From the IMG/VR virus record IMGVR_UViG_3300032053_005270, positions 1 through 30,043 of that record: a DNA stretch of 30,043 nucleotides; one strand, given 5' to 3'. The position numbers and the translations under genes are program-made. Below are positions 7,705-15,147 of the stretch, piece by piece; the stretch's first letter is position 1, and each line of letters starts with the position of its first letter. The stretch is from a virus. The notes under the pieces are model-generated. The model was not told where the DNA came from and searched no databases. It was given only the letters and a program-made list of their open reading frames with translations.

Positions 7705-8961
7705 ATGGAAAAAACAAATATTATAAAAATTAAAGAGGTAAAAAACTTTTTAAAAATAGGAAAAACTATTAAAGTTAAAACAAAAGATGGAAAATTTACA
7801 AAAATTAAAAGATATGTTGATAAAGGAATTTTAAAAACTTTTAAAGTAGATCTTCAAAATGGATATACTATAAATGTTAGTAAAGATCATAAATTTTTTA
7901 CAAATGCTGGGTGGGTAGAATGTAAAAATTTAATACTTGGAAATCATAAGGTGTTTTGTGATGATGGAAAGTATTATAGTGTGATAAATATTACATTTAT
8001 AGGAAAATATAGAATTGTAGATATCGAAGTTGATTGTGATGATCATTGTTATTTTGGAAATGGTATGTTAAATCATAATACAGGAAAAAGTCTTATTGCT
8101 GCTCATATTCTTGCTAGTACACAAAAGATGGGTGGAGTTGGGGTTATGATAGATACGGAGAATTCCGCTGCTCCTGCATTTTGGACTGCTGTTGGTGTGG
8201 ATCTAACTAAAATTCCTTATATTCAACTCGTGACCGTCGAGGAAATTTTTAATCAAATTGAAAAGTTTATTGGTATTGTCCGTAAAAATAGTAAAGACCG
8301 TCTTCTTACCATTATAGTAGATTCTCTTGCTATGGCTTCTTGTGAAACCGAAATGGAATCAGAACACGGTAAAGATGGTTATAATACTTCAAAAGCTATT
8401 ATTATTAGTAAGGCTCTTCGTAAGATTACTGGACTTATTGGTCGTCAAAGAATTCTCTGTGTATTCACTAATCAACTTCGTATGAATATGAATGCTATGG
8501 CATTTGGTGATAAATTTGTAGTACCTGGTGGTAAGGCAATGGGATTTGCTGCTTCTGTTCGTGTTCGTTTAAATACGACGGGCCAATTAAAGAATTCTCA
8601 TAAAGATACCATAGGCAGTTCTTGTAAAGCTGTCGTAACAAAGAATCGTATGGGTCCGCCTAAGAGAATGGCAGAATTTGATATTCATTTTGATTCAGGA
8701 ATTCAAGATTTACAGAGTTGGTTGGACTTTTTGAAAAAGAATGAATTGATTTCTGGAACAGCTGCTAAGTATACTTTTAAATTAAATGCTGGAGAAATTA
8801 AATTATCAACAAATGAGTTTGTTGAAAAAGTAAATGCTGATCCTGTTTTTAAAGAAGAAGTATATAATTTAATTGCTGATAAATATGTAATGACATACCG
8901 TGATCCAAATAGTAAAATCGTTGAAGATTTAATTGTAGATGATACTTCGGAAGAGGATTAA
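7705..8961 (+). CDS. C-intein plus RecA/UvsX recombinase C-terminal half
   Basis: Residues 1-125 are the large part of the split intein, and residues 126-418 are the recombinase. Intein block B is visible at 58-76 (VSKDHKFFTNAGWVECKNL) and block F at 102-125, ending in the splice residues His124-Asn125, with Thr126 as the +1 nucleophile. The extein starts TGKSLIAAH, completing Walker A. It continues with GVMIDTEN, a Walker B-like LLTIIVDSLA, the FTNQLR region and GGKAMGFAASVRVRL, all typical of RecA/UvsX. It lies in a different frame from the N-half and starts with its own ATG, 97 bases after the N-half stop. AAAAGAAG about 9 bases upstream may serve as a ribosome binding site. The flap endonuclease gene starts 2 bases after its stop. 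Confidence 0.9.
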   Translation: MEKTNIIKIKEVKNFLKIGKTIKVKTKDGKFTKIKRYVDKGILKTFKVDLQNGYTINVSKDHKFFTNAGWVECKNLILGNHKVFCDDGKYYSVINITFIGKYRIVDIEVDCDDHCYFGNGMLNHNTGKSLIAAHILASTQKMGGVGVMIDTENSAAPAFWTAVGVDLTKIPYIQLVTVEEIFNQIEKFIGIVRKNSKDRLLTIIVDSLAMASCETEMESEHGKDGYNTSKAIIISKALRKITGLIGRQRILCVFTNQLRMNMNAMAFGDKFVVPGGKAMGFAASVRVRLNTTGQLKNSHKDTIGSSCKAVVTKNRMGPPKRMAEFDIHFDSGIQDLQSWLDFLKKNELISGTAAKYTFKLNAGEIKLSTNEFVEKVNADPVFKEEVYNLIADKYVMTYRDPNSKIVEDLIVDDTSEED

Positions 8962-8963
8962 AT

Positions 8964-10031
8964 ATGTCTGACAATACATCCAGTAAATTATGGTCTTTTT
9001 TTGATACTATTAAAGATGAGAAAACTTTAATAGAAACACAGGGGATTATGGAATCTAAACAAAAAGAGGTATTAATAATTGATGGATATAATACCTACCT
9101 TCGCGCTTTTTGTGTAATTCCTACCTTAAATGAAGATGGATTACATGTTGGAGGTATATCTGGATTTTTTAAAAGTATAGGATATGCTATAAAATTATTT
9201 AGACCAGATAAATGCGTTATTGTATTTGATGGGGTAGGTGGATCTGTAAAGAGAAGAAAAATATATAGTGAATATAAAAATAAAAGAAGAACAAAAATTA
9301 GATTAAATAGGATATATGATGAAGATATATCGTTGGGAAGTGAAGAAGTAAGTTTAAAAAAACAGTTAGAAAGAATCGTTAGATATTTACAATATCTTCC
9401 TGTATATGTTTTAAGTATAAATGGTATAGAAGCAGATGATACCATTGCATATTTGGCTCTTGATTATTATAAAGATTATAAAACGACGATAATGAGTTCA
9501 GACAAAGATTTTATACAGCTGGTTAACGATAATATTAGAGTTTGGTCTCCCACAAAGAAGAAAATATACATTTTTCAAGATGTTTTGAATGAATATGGAT
9601 TAATTCCTATAAATTTTGTTTATTTTAAATGTTTAATGGGGGATGTATCTGATAATATTGCCGGTGTTCGTGGATGTGGTCCAAAAACGATAATAAAGGC
9701 TCTACCTCTATTATCTACTGGTCCGACTAATCTAAATCAAATTAAAGAGTATTGCCAGAAGAATAAAGGGGGTTTAAAAGTATATTCAACCATTTTGGAT
9801 AACTGGGATATAGTAGAAAGGAACTATTCTCTAATTCAATTAACTGATACGTATGTAAATACCATTTCTCAATTAAGTATCAAAGAATTATTAGATAAAA
9901 ATCCTTCAAAATTTGATTCTTTTGCTCTATCTAAATTGATTTTAAATGATAAATTATGGAATTCTTTTCCAAATTTTAGAAATTGGGCTGATGACGTATT
10001 TGGAAGAATGGATAAAATATTGAGAGGATAA
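8964..10031 (+). CDS. 5'-3' exonuclease / flap endonuclease (FEN family, T4 RNase H-like)
   Basis: Removes RNA primers and 5' flaps during lagging-strand synthesis. The acidic residues that bind the two metal ions are visible along the chain: D40 (LIIDGYN), D89 (VFDG), E156, D158 and D159 (GIEADDT), D180 and D182 (SSDKDF), and D227 and D230 (GDVSDN). The helix-hairpin-helix DNA-binding motif GVRGCGPKTII follows at 234-244. Lys/Arg-rich KRRKIYSEYKNKRR (96-109) matches the arch region. The start is supported by GAGGA before ATG 8964; an internal ATG at codon 30 is possible but has poor spacing. It is tightly linked to the recombinase, with 2 bases between them. The family A polymerase here lacks its own 5' nuclease domain, so this protein probably supplies that activity. 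Confidence 0.92.
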   Translation: MSDNTSSKLWSFFDTIKDEKTLIETQGIMESKQKEVLIIDGYNTYLRAFCVIPTLNEDGLHVGGISGFFKSIGYAIKLFRPDKCVIVFDGVGGSVKRRKIYSEYKNKRRTKIRLNRIYDEDISLGSEEVSLKKQLERIVRYLQYLPVYVLSINGIEADDTIAYLALDYYKDYKTTIMSSDKDFIQLVNDNIRVWSPTKKKIYIFQDVLNEYGLIPINFVYFKCLMGDVSDNIAGVRGCGPKTIIKALPLLSTGPTNLNQIKEYCQKNKGGLKVYSTILDNWDIVERNYSLIQLTDTYVNTISQLSIKELLDKNPSKFDSFALSKLILNDKLWNSFPNFRNWADDVFGRMDKILRG

Positions 10032-10032
10032 T

Positions 10033-10317
10033 ATGAAAAGACGATATAGAGAAAAACCAAATCCTAATCAGATCGTAATTGCTTCTGTTAATGGAAAACG
10101 TATACATGATTTTTTAAAAGGATGGGGCACAATATGCAAAGATGGTTCTATTTTATGGGATTGGTGGAAACCTGTTACAAAACGGCAGCAAAAGAAATTT
10201 GAAAAAAAGTGTAAATTTGATAAATTTATCTTTCCTGTTATTAATAAAATTTTGCCAGAATGGAATGTTGAAGATTTTATAAATTGTCAATCTATGACAG
10301 ATAAAAAGAAAGAATAG
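10033..10317 (+). CDS. Unknown small basic protein
   Basis: A 94-residue protein rich in Lys, Arg and Trp (LWDWWKPVTKRQQKKFEKKCKF). It starts 1 base after the flap endonuclease stop, with GAGAGG upstream of the ATG, and ends 2 bases before the SET-domain gene. The basic, aromatic composition would suit nucleic-acid binding, but no known motif is visible. The family is not recognised. Tight packing in a replication operon suggests co-expression with the exonuclease. Confidence 0.7.
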   Translation: MKRRYREKPNPNQIVIASVNGKRIHDFLKGWGTICKDGSILWDWWKPVTKRQQKKFEKKCKFDKFIFPVINKILPEWNVEDFINCQSMTDKKKE

Positions 10318-10319
10318 TT

Positions 10320-10700
10320 ATGCTTGTAATTAAAAATTATATAGAAAAAAGTGAAATTAATGGACTTGGTTTATTTGCTGGACAGGATATAAAAGAAGGA
10401 GATATTGTGTGGTTTTTAGATCCTGTTACAGATAGTATTTTTACCAAAGAAGAGTTTGAAAAACTTTTAAACTCAATGGATGAAGATAACAAAGAAAAGT
10501 TTGAAAAATGGTCATATATAAGAAAAGATACCACAGTAGTTTTATGTGCTGATAATGCTAAGTTTATGAATCATTCTAATAATCCAAATATAAAATGTAA
10601 TGGACAATATGATATAGCACTTGGAGATATAAAAGTTGGAGAAGAGATTATGTGTAATTATAATGAGTTTCATATTGAATTGAATAATAAAGAAAAATAA
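10320..10700 (+). CDS. SET-domain protein (possible lysine methyltransferase)
   Basis: A 126-residue single-domain protein with the SET signature in order: KSEINGLGLFAGQDIKEGDIV (10-30, the G-x-G cofactor region), FMNHSNNPNI (82-91, matching the NHSxxPN catalytic/cofactor motif) and GDIKVGEEIMCNYNEF (102-117, matching GEExxxxY, with Tyr114 at the catalytic position). SET enzymes transfer methyl groups from S-adenosylmethionine to lysines of proteins. The C-terminal Cys-rich post-SET segment of eukaryotic enzymes is absent, as is usual for small bacterial and viral forms. The substrate is unknown; host nucleoid proteins, RNA polymerase or phage proteins are all possible. It sits in an operon with replication genes. 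Confidence 0.82.
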   Translation: MLVIKNYIEKSEINGLGLFAGQDIKEGDIVWFLDPVTDSIFTKEEFEKLLNSMDEDNKEKFEKWSYIRKDTTVVLCADNAKFMNHSNNPNIKCNGQYDIALGDIKVGEEIMCNYNEFHIELNNKEK

Positions 10701-10704
10701 GTAT

Positions 10705-10896
10705 ATGAAAAAGAAAAATATTAAGGCAACAAGAATTGAACGTCATATTGTTAATTCGGAACTTAAAAAGGTGATAGATCAGAATAAAATACCTGAAATT
10801 GTTTCAGAAGAATCTACACTTGATATTTGTCAAAAGAAAGATGGTGGAAATTGGGAAATGGTGAAGGTTCCATACAAAAGGATTAAAAAATTATGA
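10705..10896 (+). CDS. Unknown 63-residue basic protein
   Basis: A short Lys/Arg-rich protein (MKKKNIKATRIERHI) with a predicted helix in the first 30 residues and CQKKDGGNWEMVKVPYKR near the end. It starts 4 bases after the SET gene and its stop overlaps the next ATG by 4 bases (ATGA), arguing for translation as part of the operon. The family is not recognised. Confidence 0.6.
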   Translation: MKKKNIKATRIERHIVNSELKKVIDQNKIPEIVSEESTLDICQKKDGGNWEMVKVPYKRIKKL

Positions 10897-11042
10897 GTTT
10901 AGCAGATTGTCCTAAATGTTGGGATAGCCCGTGTACGTGTGGTAATGATTATAAAGGTTGGGATGAAGAAATGATAGAAGAACAAATCAGAATGCTTGAA
11001 AGAGTATTAGAAGAAATTAGACAAAAGAAAAATAAAATTTAA
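10893..11042 (+). CDS. 49-residue zinc-ribbon-like protein with a helical tail
   Basis: The start ATG overlaps the upstream stop (ATGA). The N-terminus reads MSLADCPKCWDSPCTCG, a compact CPxC...CxC cluster that could bind one zinc ion. It is followed by an acidic/basic helix (EEMIEEQIRMLERVLEEIRQ) with coiled-coil character. Small proteins with this CPxCW...CxCG start are common in tailed phages and are usually uncharacterised. It ends the operon; a promoter follows. Confidence 0.65.
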   Translation: MSLADCPKCWDSPCTCGNDYKGWDEEMIEEQIRMLERVLEEIRQKKNKI

Positions 11043-11051
11043 TTTCGATAG

Positions 11052-11080
11052 TTGACAGATGTTGTATATTAGAGTAATAA
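11052..11080 (+). promoter_or_regulatory. Promoter for the helicase region
   Basis: A perfect TTGACA at 11052-11057, a 17-base spacer and TAATAA at 11075-11080. It would give a leader of about 125 bases before the helicase start. Confidence 0.55.
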
Positions 11081-11210
11081 AAACATTGTTTTTGTTGCTC
11101 TATTTTGTTATATTATATAACGCAAATGAAATAAAATAAGTATATAATCATATAAAAAATTTACTCCTGAGGTCCGTAGTATATAGTACACAACAAAATG
11201 AAAGAAAATT
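11081..11210 (+). promoter_or_regulatory. Helicase 5' leader with a 15-base palindrome
   Basis: The leader contains the perfect dyad GTTATATTATATAAC (11107-11121) and AAAAACATTGTTTTT just downstream of the -10. Either could be an operator or a small RNA hairpin. GAAAG before the ATG at 11211 is the likely ribosome binding site. Confidence 0.35.
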
Positions 11211-12011
11211 ATGGAAGACAAAGACACACTACGCATTTACGGAGCTGAATTTCAAATAAAATGTATTGTATCTTTATTAACAGATAAATCTTTTTTAGAA
11301 CGAATATATGATTTATTAAATGTTGAATATTGGGATACCGATGCAAATAGATGGATAGTTGAGAGAATAAAGGAATATTTTATAAAATATAAATCCCTTC
11401 CTACATCTACAGCATATAGAGTTATGATTAATGATGTAGAAAATGATGTATTAAAAACGTCGATTAATGAACAATTAAAAATTATTGCTTCCAAAGTAAA
11501 AGATACAGATCTTCCTTATATTAAAGAACAATTTCTTGAATTTTGTAGAAATCAAAAACTTAAGAATGCTATTATTAGTTCGGTTGACTATTTGAAGTTG
11601 GGTCAGTATGACCAAATTAAACACGTGGTTGATGAAGCAATGAAAGCTGGTATGGAAAGAAATCTCGGACACGAATATCTGGTTGATATGGATAAAAGAA
11701 TGTCTGAAATGGCTCGTAATTGTGTCAAAACAAACTGGCCTTTAATTGATGATTTATTAGATGGTGGGCTTTCTGGAGGAGAATTAGCATTTGTGTGCGG
11801 TGGGCCGGGTACAGGAAAGTGTGTTGGCTCAAATACAAAAATAGAAATTCAATATACTGAAATAGGAATACCAATTGTTGGAAATTCCGGTAAAGAATAT
11901 ATTATTTGGATCAATCCTTTTAAAAAATATGATTTCGGAAATAATTTGGGGGAATTATATGGTTGGCAAGTATCACAATTGCTGGATCCGGTAAATATAC
12001 CTAAAAAATGA
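11211..12011 (+). CDS. gp41/DnaB-like helicase, N-terminal half fused to a 63-residue N-intein
   Basis: The replicative helicase unwinds the fork and works with primase. Residues 1-203 are the helicase N-terminal domain and the start of the RecA-like motor (WPLIDDLLDGGLSGGELAFVCGGPGTGK), ending exactly at the Lys of Walker A. Cys204 begins the intein (CVGSNTKIEIQ), and the frame runs 63 residues before its stop. The missing Ser of GGPGTGK+S is the first extein residue of the downstream half. Trans-splicing would give 462 residues, close to T4 gp41. A homing endonuclease gene follows after 32 bases, so the gene is fractured into three frames. The N-intein carries block A only; block B lies in the C-half, so the split is earlier than in classic split inteins. 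Confidence 0.9.
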   Translation: MEDKDTLRIYGAEFQIKCIVSLLTDKSFLERIYDLLNVEYWDTDANRWIVERIKEYFIKYKSLPTSTAYRVMINDVENDVLKTSINEQLKIIASKVKDTDLPYIKEQFLEFCRNQKLKNAIISSVDYLKLGQYDQIKHVVDEAMKAGMERNLGHEYLVDMDKRMSEMARNCVKTNWPLIDDLLDGGLSGGELAFVCGGPGTGKCVGSNTKIEIQYTEIGIPIVGNSGKEYIIWINPFKKYDFGNNLGELYGWQVSQLLDPVNIPKK

Positions 12012-12043
12012 GTTTTTTATGTTTTGATTAATATTTATTTTAT

Positions 12044-12976
12044 ATGAATGAAAATAAACTTAAATGTCAAATTTGTGAATTTGAAGGGAAAAATTTAGTA
12101 GCTCATATAATTCATAAACATAAAATAACAATAGATGAATATAGAAATAGATTTGGTGATGTATTATTTGTTATAATGCCTAAAGGTTGGTCTGAAAAAA
12201 GACAAGTGTATATGAAACAATATTGGGCAAATAAAGATAATATAAAAAAAGTATCTGATATACAAAAAAATGGATCGTCGATTTTTACTATTAAATATTG
12301 GATTAAAAAAGGATTGACAGAAGAAGAAGCAAAACAAAAAGTATCCGATATACAAAGAAAAAATGGGCAAAAATATTTGGATAAAGGAAATGTAAGAGAA
12401 AATTCTCGGTTTTGTGTCGAATATTGGATAAAAAGAGGAAAATCTGAAATTGAAGCAAAATCAATTATTAGTGAAATACAATCAAAATTATCTGCAAAAT
12501 CTCCGAAATTTACTGGTCACAAAAGGACAGATGATCAAAAACAAAGAATATCTTCTTCATTAAAAAAAATGATAGGTAAAGTTGGTAAAGGAAAGTGGGC
12601 ATCTCACTTTGGAACATTTAATGGAAGAAGTAAAATAGAGATTGAGTTTTACAACTATATAAAGGAAAATATTGATAATGAAGTTGTTGCTAATTTTTCA
12701 ATAGGTAATTATATTGTAGATGTTATTAAAAATAAAAAAATAATAGAATTTTATGGAGATTTTTGGCACGCTAATCCATCTATTTTTTCTTTGAATGAGT
12801 CGTTAAAAGGTTATGAAAAAGAAGAAATTAGATTGGTAGATGATATTTGGAAAAAAGATGAAGTAAGAATTTCGTGGTTAAAAAATAATGGGTATGATGT
12901 AATGATAATTTGGGAAAGTGATTGGAATAAAAATAAACAAGAATGTATTGAAAAAGTTAAAAAATATTTGTTATGA
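12044..12976 (+). CDS. Vsr-like (EDxHD) homing endonuclease inside the split helicase gene
   Basis: A selfish endonuclease expected to cut intein-free helicase alleles and spread the intein by repair. The N-terminus has a zinc-finger-like CQICEFEGKNLVAHIIHKH (C8, C11, H21, H24 or H26), followed by ITIDEYRNRFG as in MucR/Ros-type fingers. Two tandem repeats follow (residues 80-104 and 123-147) of the form F-x-[IV]-[KE]-YWIK-x-G...EAK...[DE]IQ, then a NUMOD3-like RTDDQKQRISSSLKK. The C-terminal nuclease domain (195-310) shows SKIEIEFYNYI, YIVDV, IIEFYGDFWHANP and WLKNNGYDVMIIWESDW, the Vsr-like fold of endonucleases found in fractured genes with split inteins. Its stop overlaps the C-half start (ATGA), so expression is coupled. 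Confidence 0.85.
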   Translation: MNENKLKCQICEFEGKNLVAHIIHKHKITIDEYRNRFGDVLFVIMPKGWSEKRQVYMKQYWANKDNIKKVSDIQKNGSSIFTIKYWIKKGLTEEEAKQKVSDIQRKNGQKYLDKGNVRENSRFCVEYWIKRGKSEIEAKSIISEIQSKLSAKSPKFTGHKRTDDQKQRISSSLKKMIGKVGKGKWASHFGTFNGRSKIEIEFYNYIKENIDNEVVANFSIGNYIVDVIKNKKIIEFYGDFWHANPSIFSLNESLKGYEKEEIRLVDDIWKKDEVRISWLKNNGYDVMIIWESDWNKNKQECIEKVKKYLL

Positions 12977-14157
12977 TATATAAAAGAGAAAAAACAGAAG
13001 TAATTAAAATTAAAGATTTATTTTTTAAACTTGGTATAGAAAATAAAGAAAATGCTATATGTGATATAAAATTTCCATTAAAAGTGAAAACACCATATGG
13101 ATTTAAAAAAATAGTTACTGCTTTTAGAACAGAAAAACAAACATCAGTAACATCATATTTTAAAAACAATAAAACTCTCAAAACATCTAAGAATCATTTA
13201 TTAAAAGTTAATGGTAATTGGAAAAAAGTTAAAGATATAACTAAAAATGATATTATAGAAACAAAAACAGGAACTACTTCTATTATTAGAAAGCATATAG
13301 GAAAAGAAGAAATATTTTATGATATTTCTGTTGAAGATGTAAATTGTTATTATTCTAATAATATTTTATCACACAATTCTTGGATTTTAACAAAAATGGG
13401 AGTAGAAGCAATGAAACAAGGAAAAAATGTATGCCATTTTACATTAGAATTAAACGAAAATTATGTAGGACTTAGATATGATGCTTGTTTTACAGGAATT
13501 GAATTCCAAGATATTAGAAAAAATATTGAAATAGTTAAGAAAAAAATAGAACCAATTAAGGGAAAACTTTTTATTAAGTATTTTCCAATAAAAACTGTTT
13601 CTGCACAAAATCTTAAAATGCATATAGAACGAATACAAATGATTACAGGTAATAAAATTGATTATGTAGTAGTAGATTATGCTGATTTATTAAAACCTAT
13701 AAATGCTGATAAAAATTCTAATTCTTATACTGAAGCTGGAAATGTTTATGAAGAACTGAGAACAATGGCAGGAGAATCACAAATTCCTATTATTTCTGCG
13801 AGTCAAGCAAATCGCGGCAGTGCTCATGCTGATACTGTACAAGGACATGATGTGGCAGATTCATATAGAAAAGTAATGATCGGAGATTTTGTATTTTCTT
13901 TATCTAGAAAACCGGATGATAAAATGAGCAATACTGCTAGAATACACATTATTAAAAATCGATTTGGTCCGGATGGAAAAACTTTACCTACATTTTTCAA
14001 CGCTTCTAATGGTGATATTAAAATATATGAAGAAAATTCTCCTCAAGGTATAGAATTAAAACAAAAAATGAATGATCACGAAGATCGAACCAAAGATGTA
14101 ATGCGTGAACATTGGAATAAAATCAAAAAAGATAGAAATTTTTCTGAAGATGAATAA
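12973..14157 (+). CDS. C-intein plus gp41/DnaB-like helicase C-terminal half
   Basis: Residues 1-135 are the C-intein and 136-394 the helicase. Intein block B is at 71-93 (TSKNHLLKVNGNWKKVKDITKND) and block F at 115-135 (YDISVEDVNCYYSNN...), ending ILSHN with Asn135 as the last residue; the +1 residue is Ser136. The extein starts SWILTKMGVEAM, continuing directly from Walker A. It has the helicase motor motifs CHFTLELNENYVGLR (H1a-like), Walker B IDYVVVDYADLL and IISASQANRG (H3-like), then a Lys/Asp-rich tail typical of gp41. The ATG overlaps the endonuclease stop by 4 bases. The intein region is complete, so the protein pair should be able to splice in trans. Confidence 0.9.
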   Translation: MIYKREKTEVIKIKDLFFKLGIENKENAICDIKFPLKVKTPYGFKKIVTAFRTEKQTSVTSYFKNNKTLKTSKNHLLKVNGNWKKVKDITKNDIIETKTGTTSIIRKHIGKEEIFYDISVEDVNCYYSNNILSHNSWILTKMGVEAMKQGKNVCHFTLELNENYVGLRYDACFTGIEFQDIRKNIEIVKKKIEPIKGKLFIKYFPIKTVSAQNLKMHIERIQMITGNKIDYVVVDYADLLKPINADKNSNSYTEAGNVYEELRTMAGESQIPIISASQANRGSAHADTVQGHDVADSYRKVMIGDFVFSLSRKPDDKMSNTARIHIIKNRFGPDGKTLPTFFNASNGDIKIYEENSPQGIELKQKMNDHEDRTKDVMREHWNKIKKDRNFSEDE

Positions 14158-14183
14158 TATATGTTAGTATTCTTTTTTAATAC

Positions 14184-14212
14184 CTGACAAAACTCAAAAA
14201 TCAAAAAATATT
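14184..14212 (+). promoter_or_regulatory. Weak candidate promoter before the HNH gene
   Basis: CTGACA (14184-14189), a 17-base spacer and AATATT (14207-14212). Each box departs from consensus. The surrounding 120-base gap is very AT-rich and shows nothing else. Confidence 0.22.
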
Positions 14213-14277
14213 TTTTCTAAAACGTTACTTTACAAATAATAATTTCTAATTATTCACATATAAAAGCAAATGATTAT

Positions 14278-15147
14278 ATGAATAGTATTTTATTGAGTTT
14301 AAATAAGAAGTGCTGGCACCAATCAGAAAAACAACCAACCGATTTTTTAAAAAATTATTGGTTTAATAAGTGGTATGACCATTATTGTAACCTAATAAAA
14401 AGAAATAAACTTAATAAAGATGATTTTTTAAACTGGCAAAAAAATGGGATATCAAAAGAAAAAATTTCCTACTTATTAAAATGTAGTAGAAAAGATGTAA
14501 ATTTTTTAATATCTTTGTTTTCTGTTAAGGTGGATTCTTTTAATACAAAATCTAAGCATATTACTAAAAAAGAATTATACAATCTTTATATTATAAAAAA
14601 AGTTCCAACAACTGAAATATCAAATTTATATAAAATATCTTTTTGTACTATTATTGCGTTATTAAAAAAATACAATATACCCATAAGAAATACAAAAGAG
14701 TGGTGGTTAGTATTTGATGAATTAAAAAAATACAAAATATCAAAGAAAATATTTGAACACGGATTATATTCTAATGGAAAAAAATATGAAGACCATATAA
14801 AAAATAGGGATGAGTATAAACATTATAGAAGAAAAATTGAAAAGAAAAGTTTAAAAAATGCTATAATGTTTGATTTAAATGATATAAATAAAAGAGGCCA
14901 TCAATCTATTTTCAATAGTATGTGTATAGACCACGTAATTCCTATTAAATTTGGTTATATCAACAATATATCTCCTGATAAGATGTCAGACATATCAAAT
15001 CTTATTATGATTTCCCATACAAAAAATTCTAAGAAAAATTCAAAAATAACTAAATCTTCTATTAAGTTATATAAATGGTGGGTGAAGTCTGGATTTTTAA
15101 ATAAAACAGAAATGATGAATAAACCGATTTTAGGAAAAATATTATGA
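14278..15147 (+). CDS. HNH-type freestanding homing endonuclease candidate
   Basis: A 289-residue basic protein. Two helix-turn-helix-like segments lie at about 57-80 (GISKEKISYLLKCSRKDVNFL) and 108-136 (KVPTTEISNLYK...KKYNIPIR), suiting DNA recognition. The C-terminal part contains CIDHVIPIKFG (216-226; D218, H219), then DISNLIMISHTKNSKKNSK (238-256; N241, N250), which fits the DH...N...N-x-K plan of degenerate HNH nucleases. Its stop overlaps the start of the ribonucleotide reductase (ATGA). In T4-like phages freestanding HNH genes often sit beside the gene they cleave in rivals, so the reductase gene is a plausible target. No ribosome binding site is clear. Codon use is even more A-rich than the neighbours, suggesting acquisition. 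Confidence 0.7.
   Translation: MNSILLSLNKKCWHQSEKQPTDFLKNYWFNKWYDHYCNLIKRNKLNKDDFLNWQKNGISKEKISYLLKCSRKDVNFLISLFSVKVDSFNTKSKHITKKELYNLYIIKKVPTTEISNLYKISFCTIIALLKKYNIPIRNTKEWWLVFDELKKYKISKKIFEHGLYSNGKKYEDHIKNRDEYKHYRRKIEKKSLKNAIMFDLNDINKRGHQSIFNSMCIDHVIPIKFGYINNISPDKMSDISNLIMISHTKNSKKNSKITKSSIKLYKWWVKSGFLNKTEMMNKPILGKIL

Noticed and set aside
7570-8080. Group I or II intron in the recombinase gene
   Set aside because: Clear protein intein motifs (Cys at start, blocks A, B, F, terminal His-Asn and +1 Thr) explain the interruption.
9095-9445. Minus-strand frame inside the flap endonuclease gene
   Set aside because: Antisense to a gene with all catalytic motifs; low-complexity translation.
15080-15143. 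Cobalamin riboswitch before the class II reductase
   Set aside because: The upstream region is coding for the HNH protein and lacks a recognisable B12-box.
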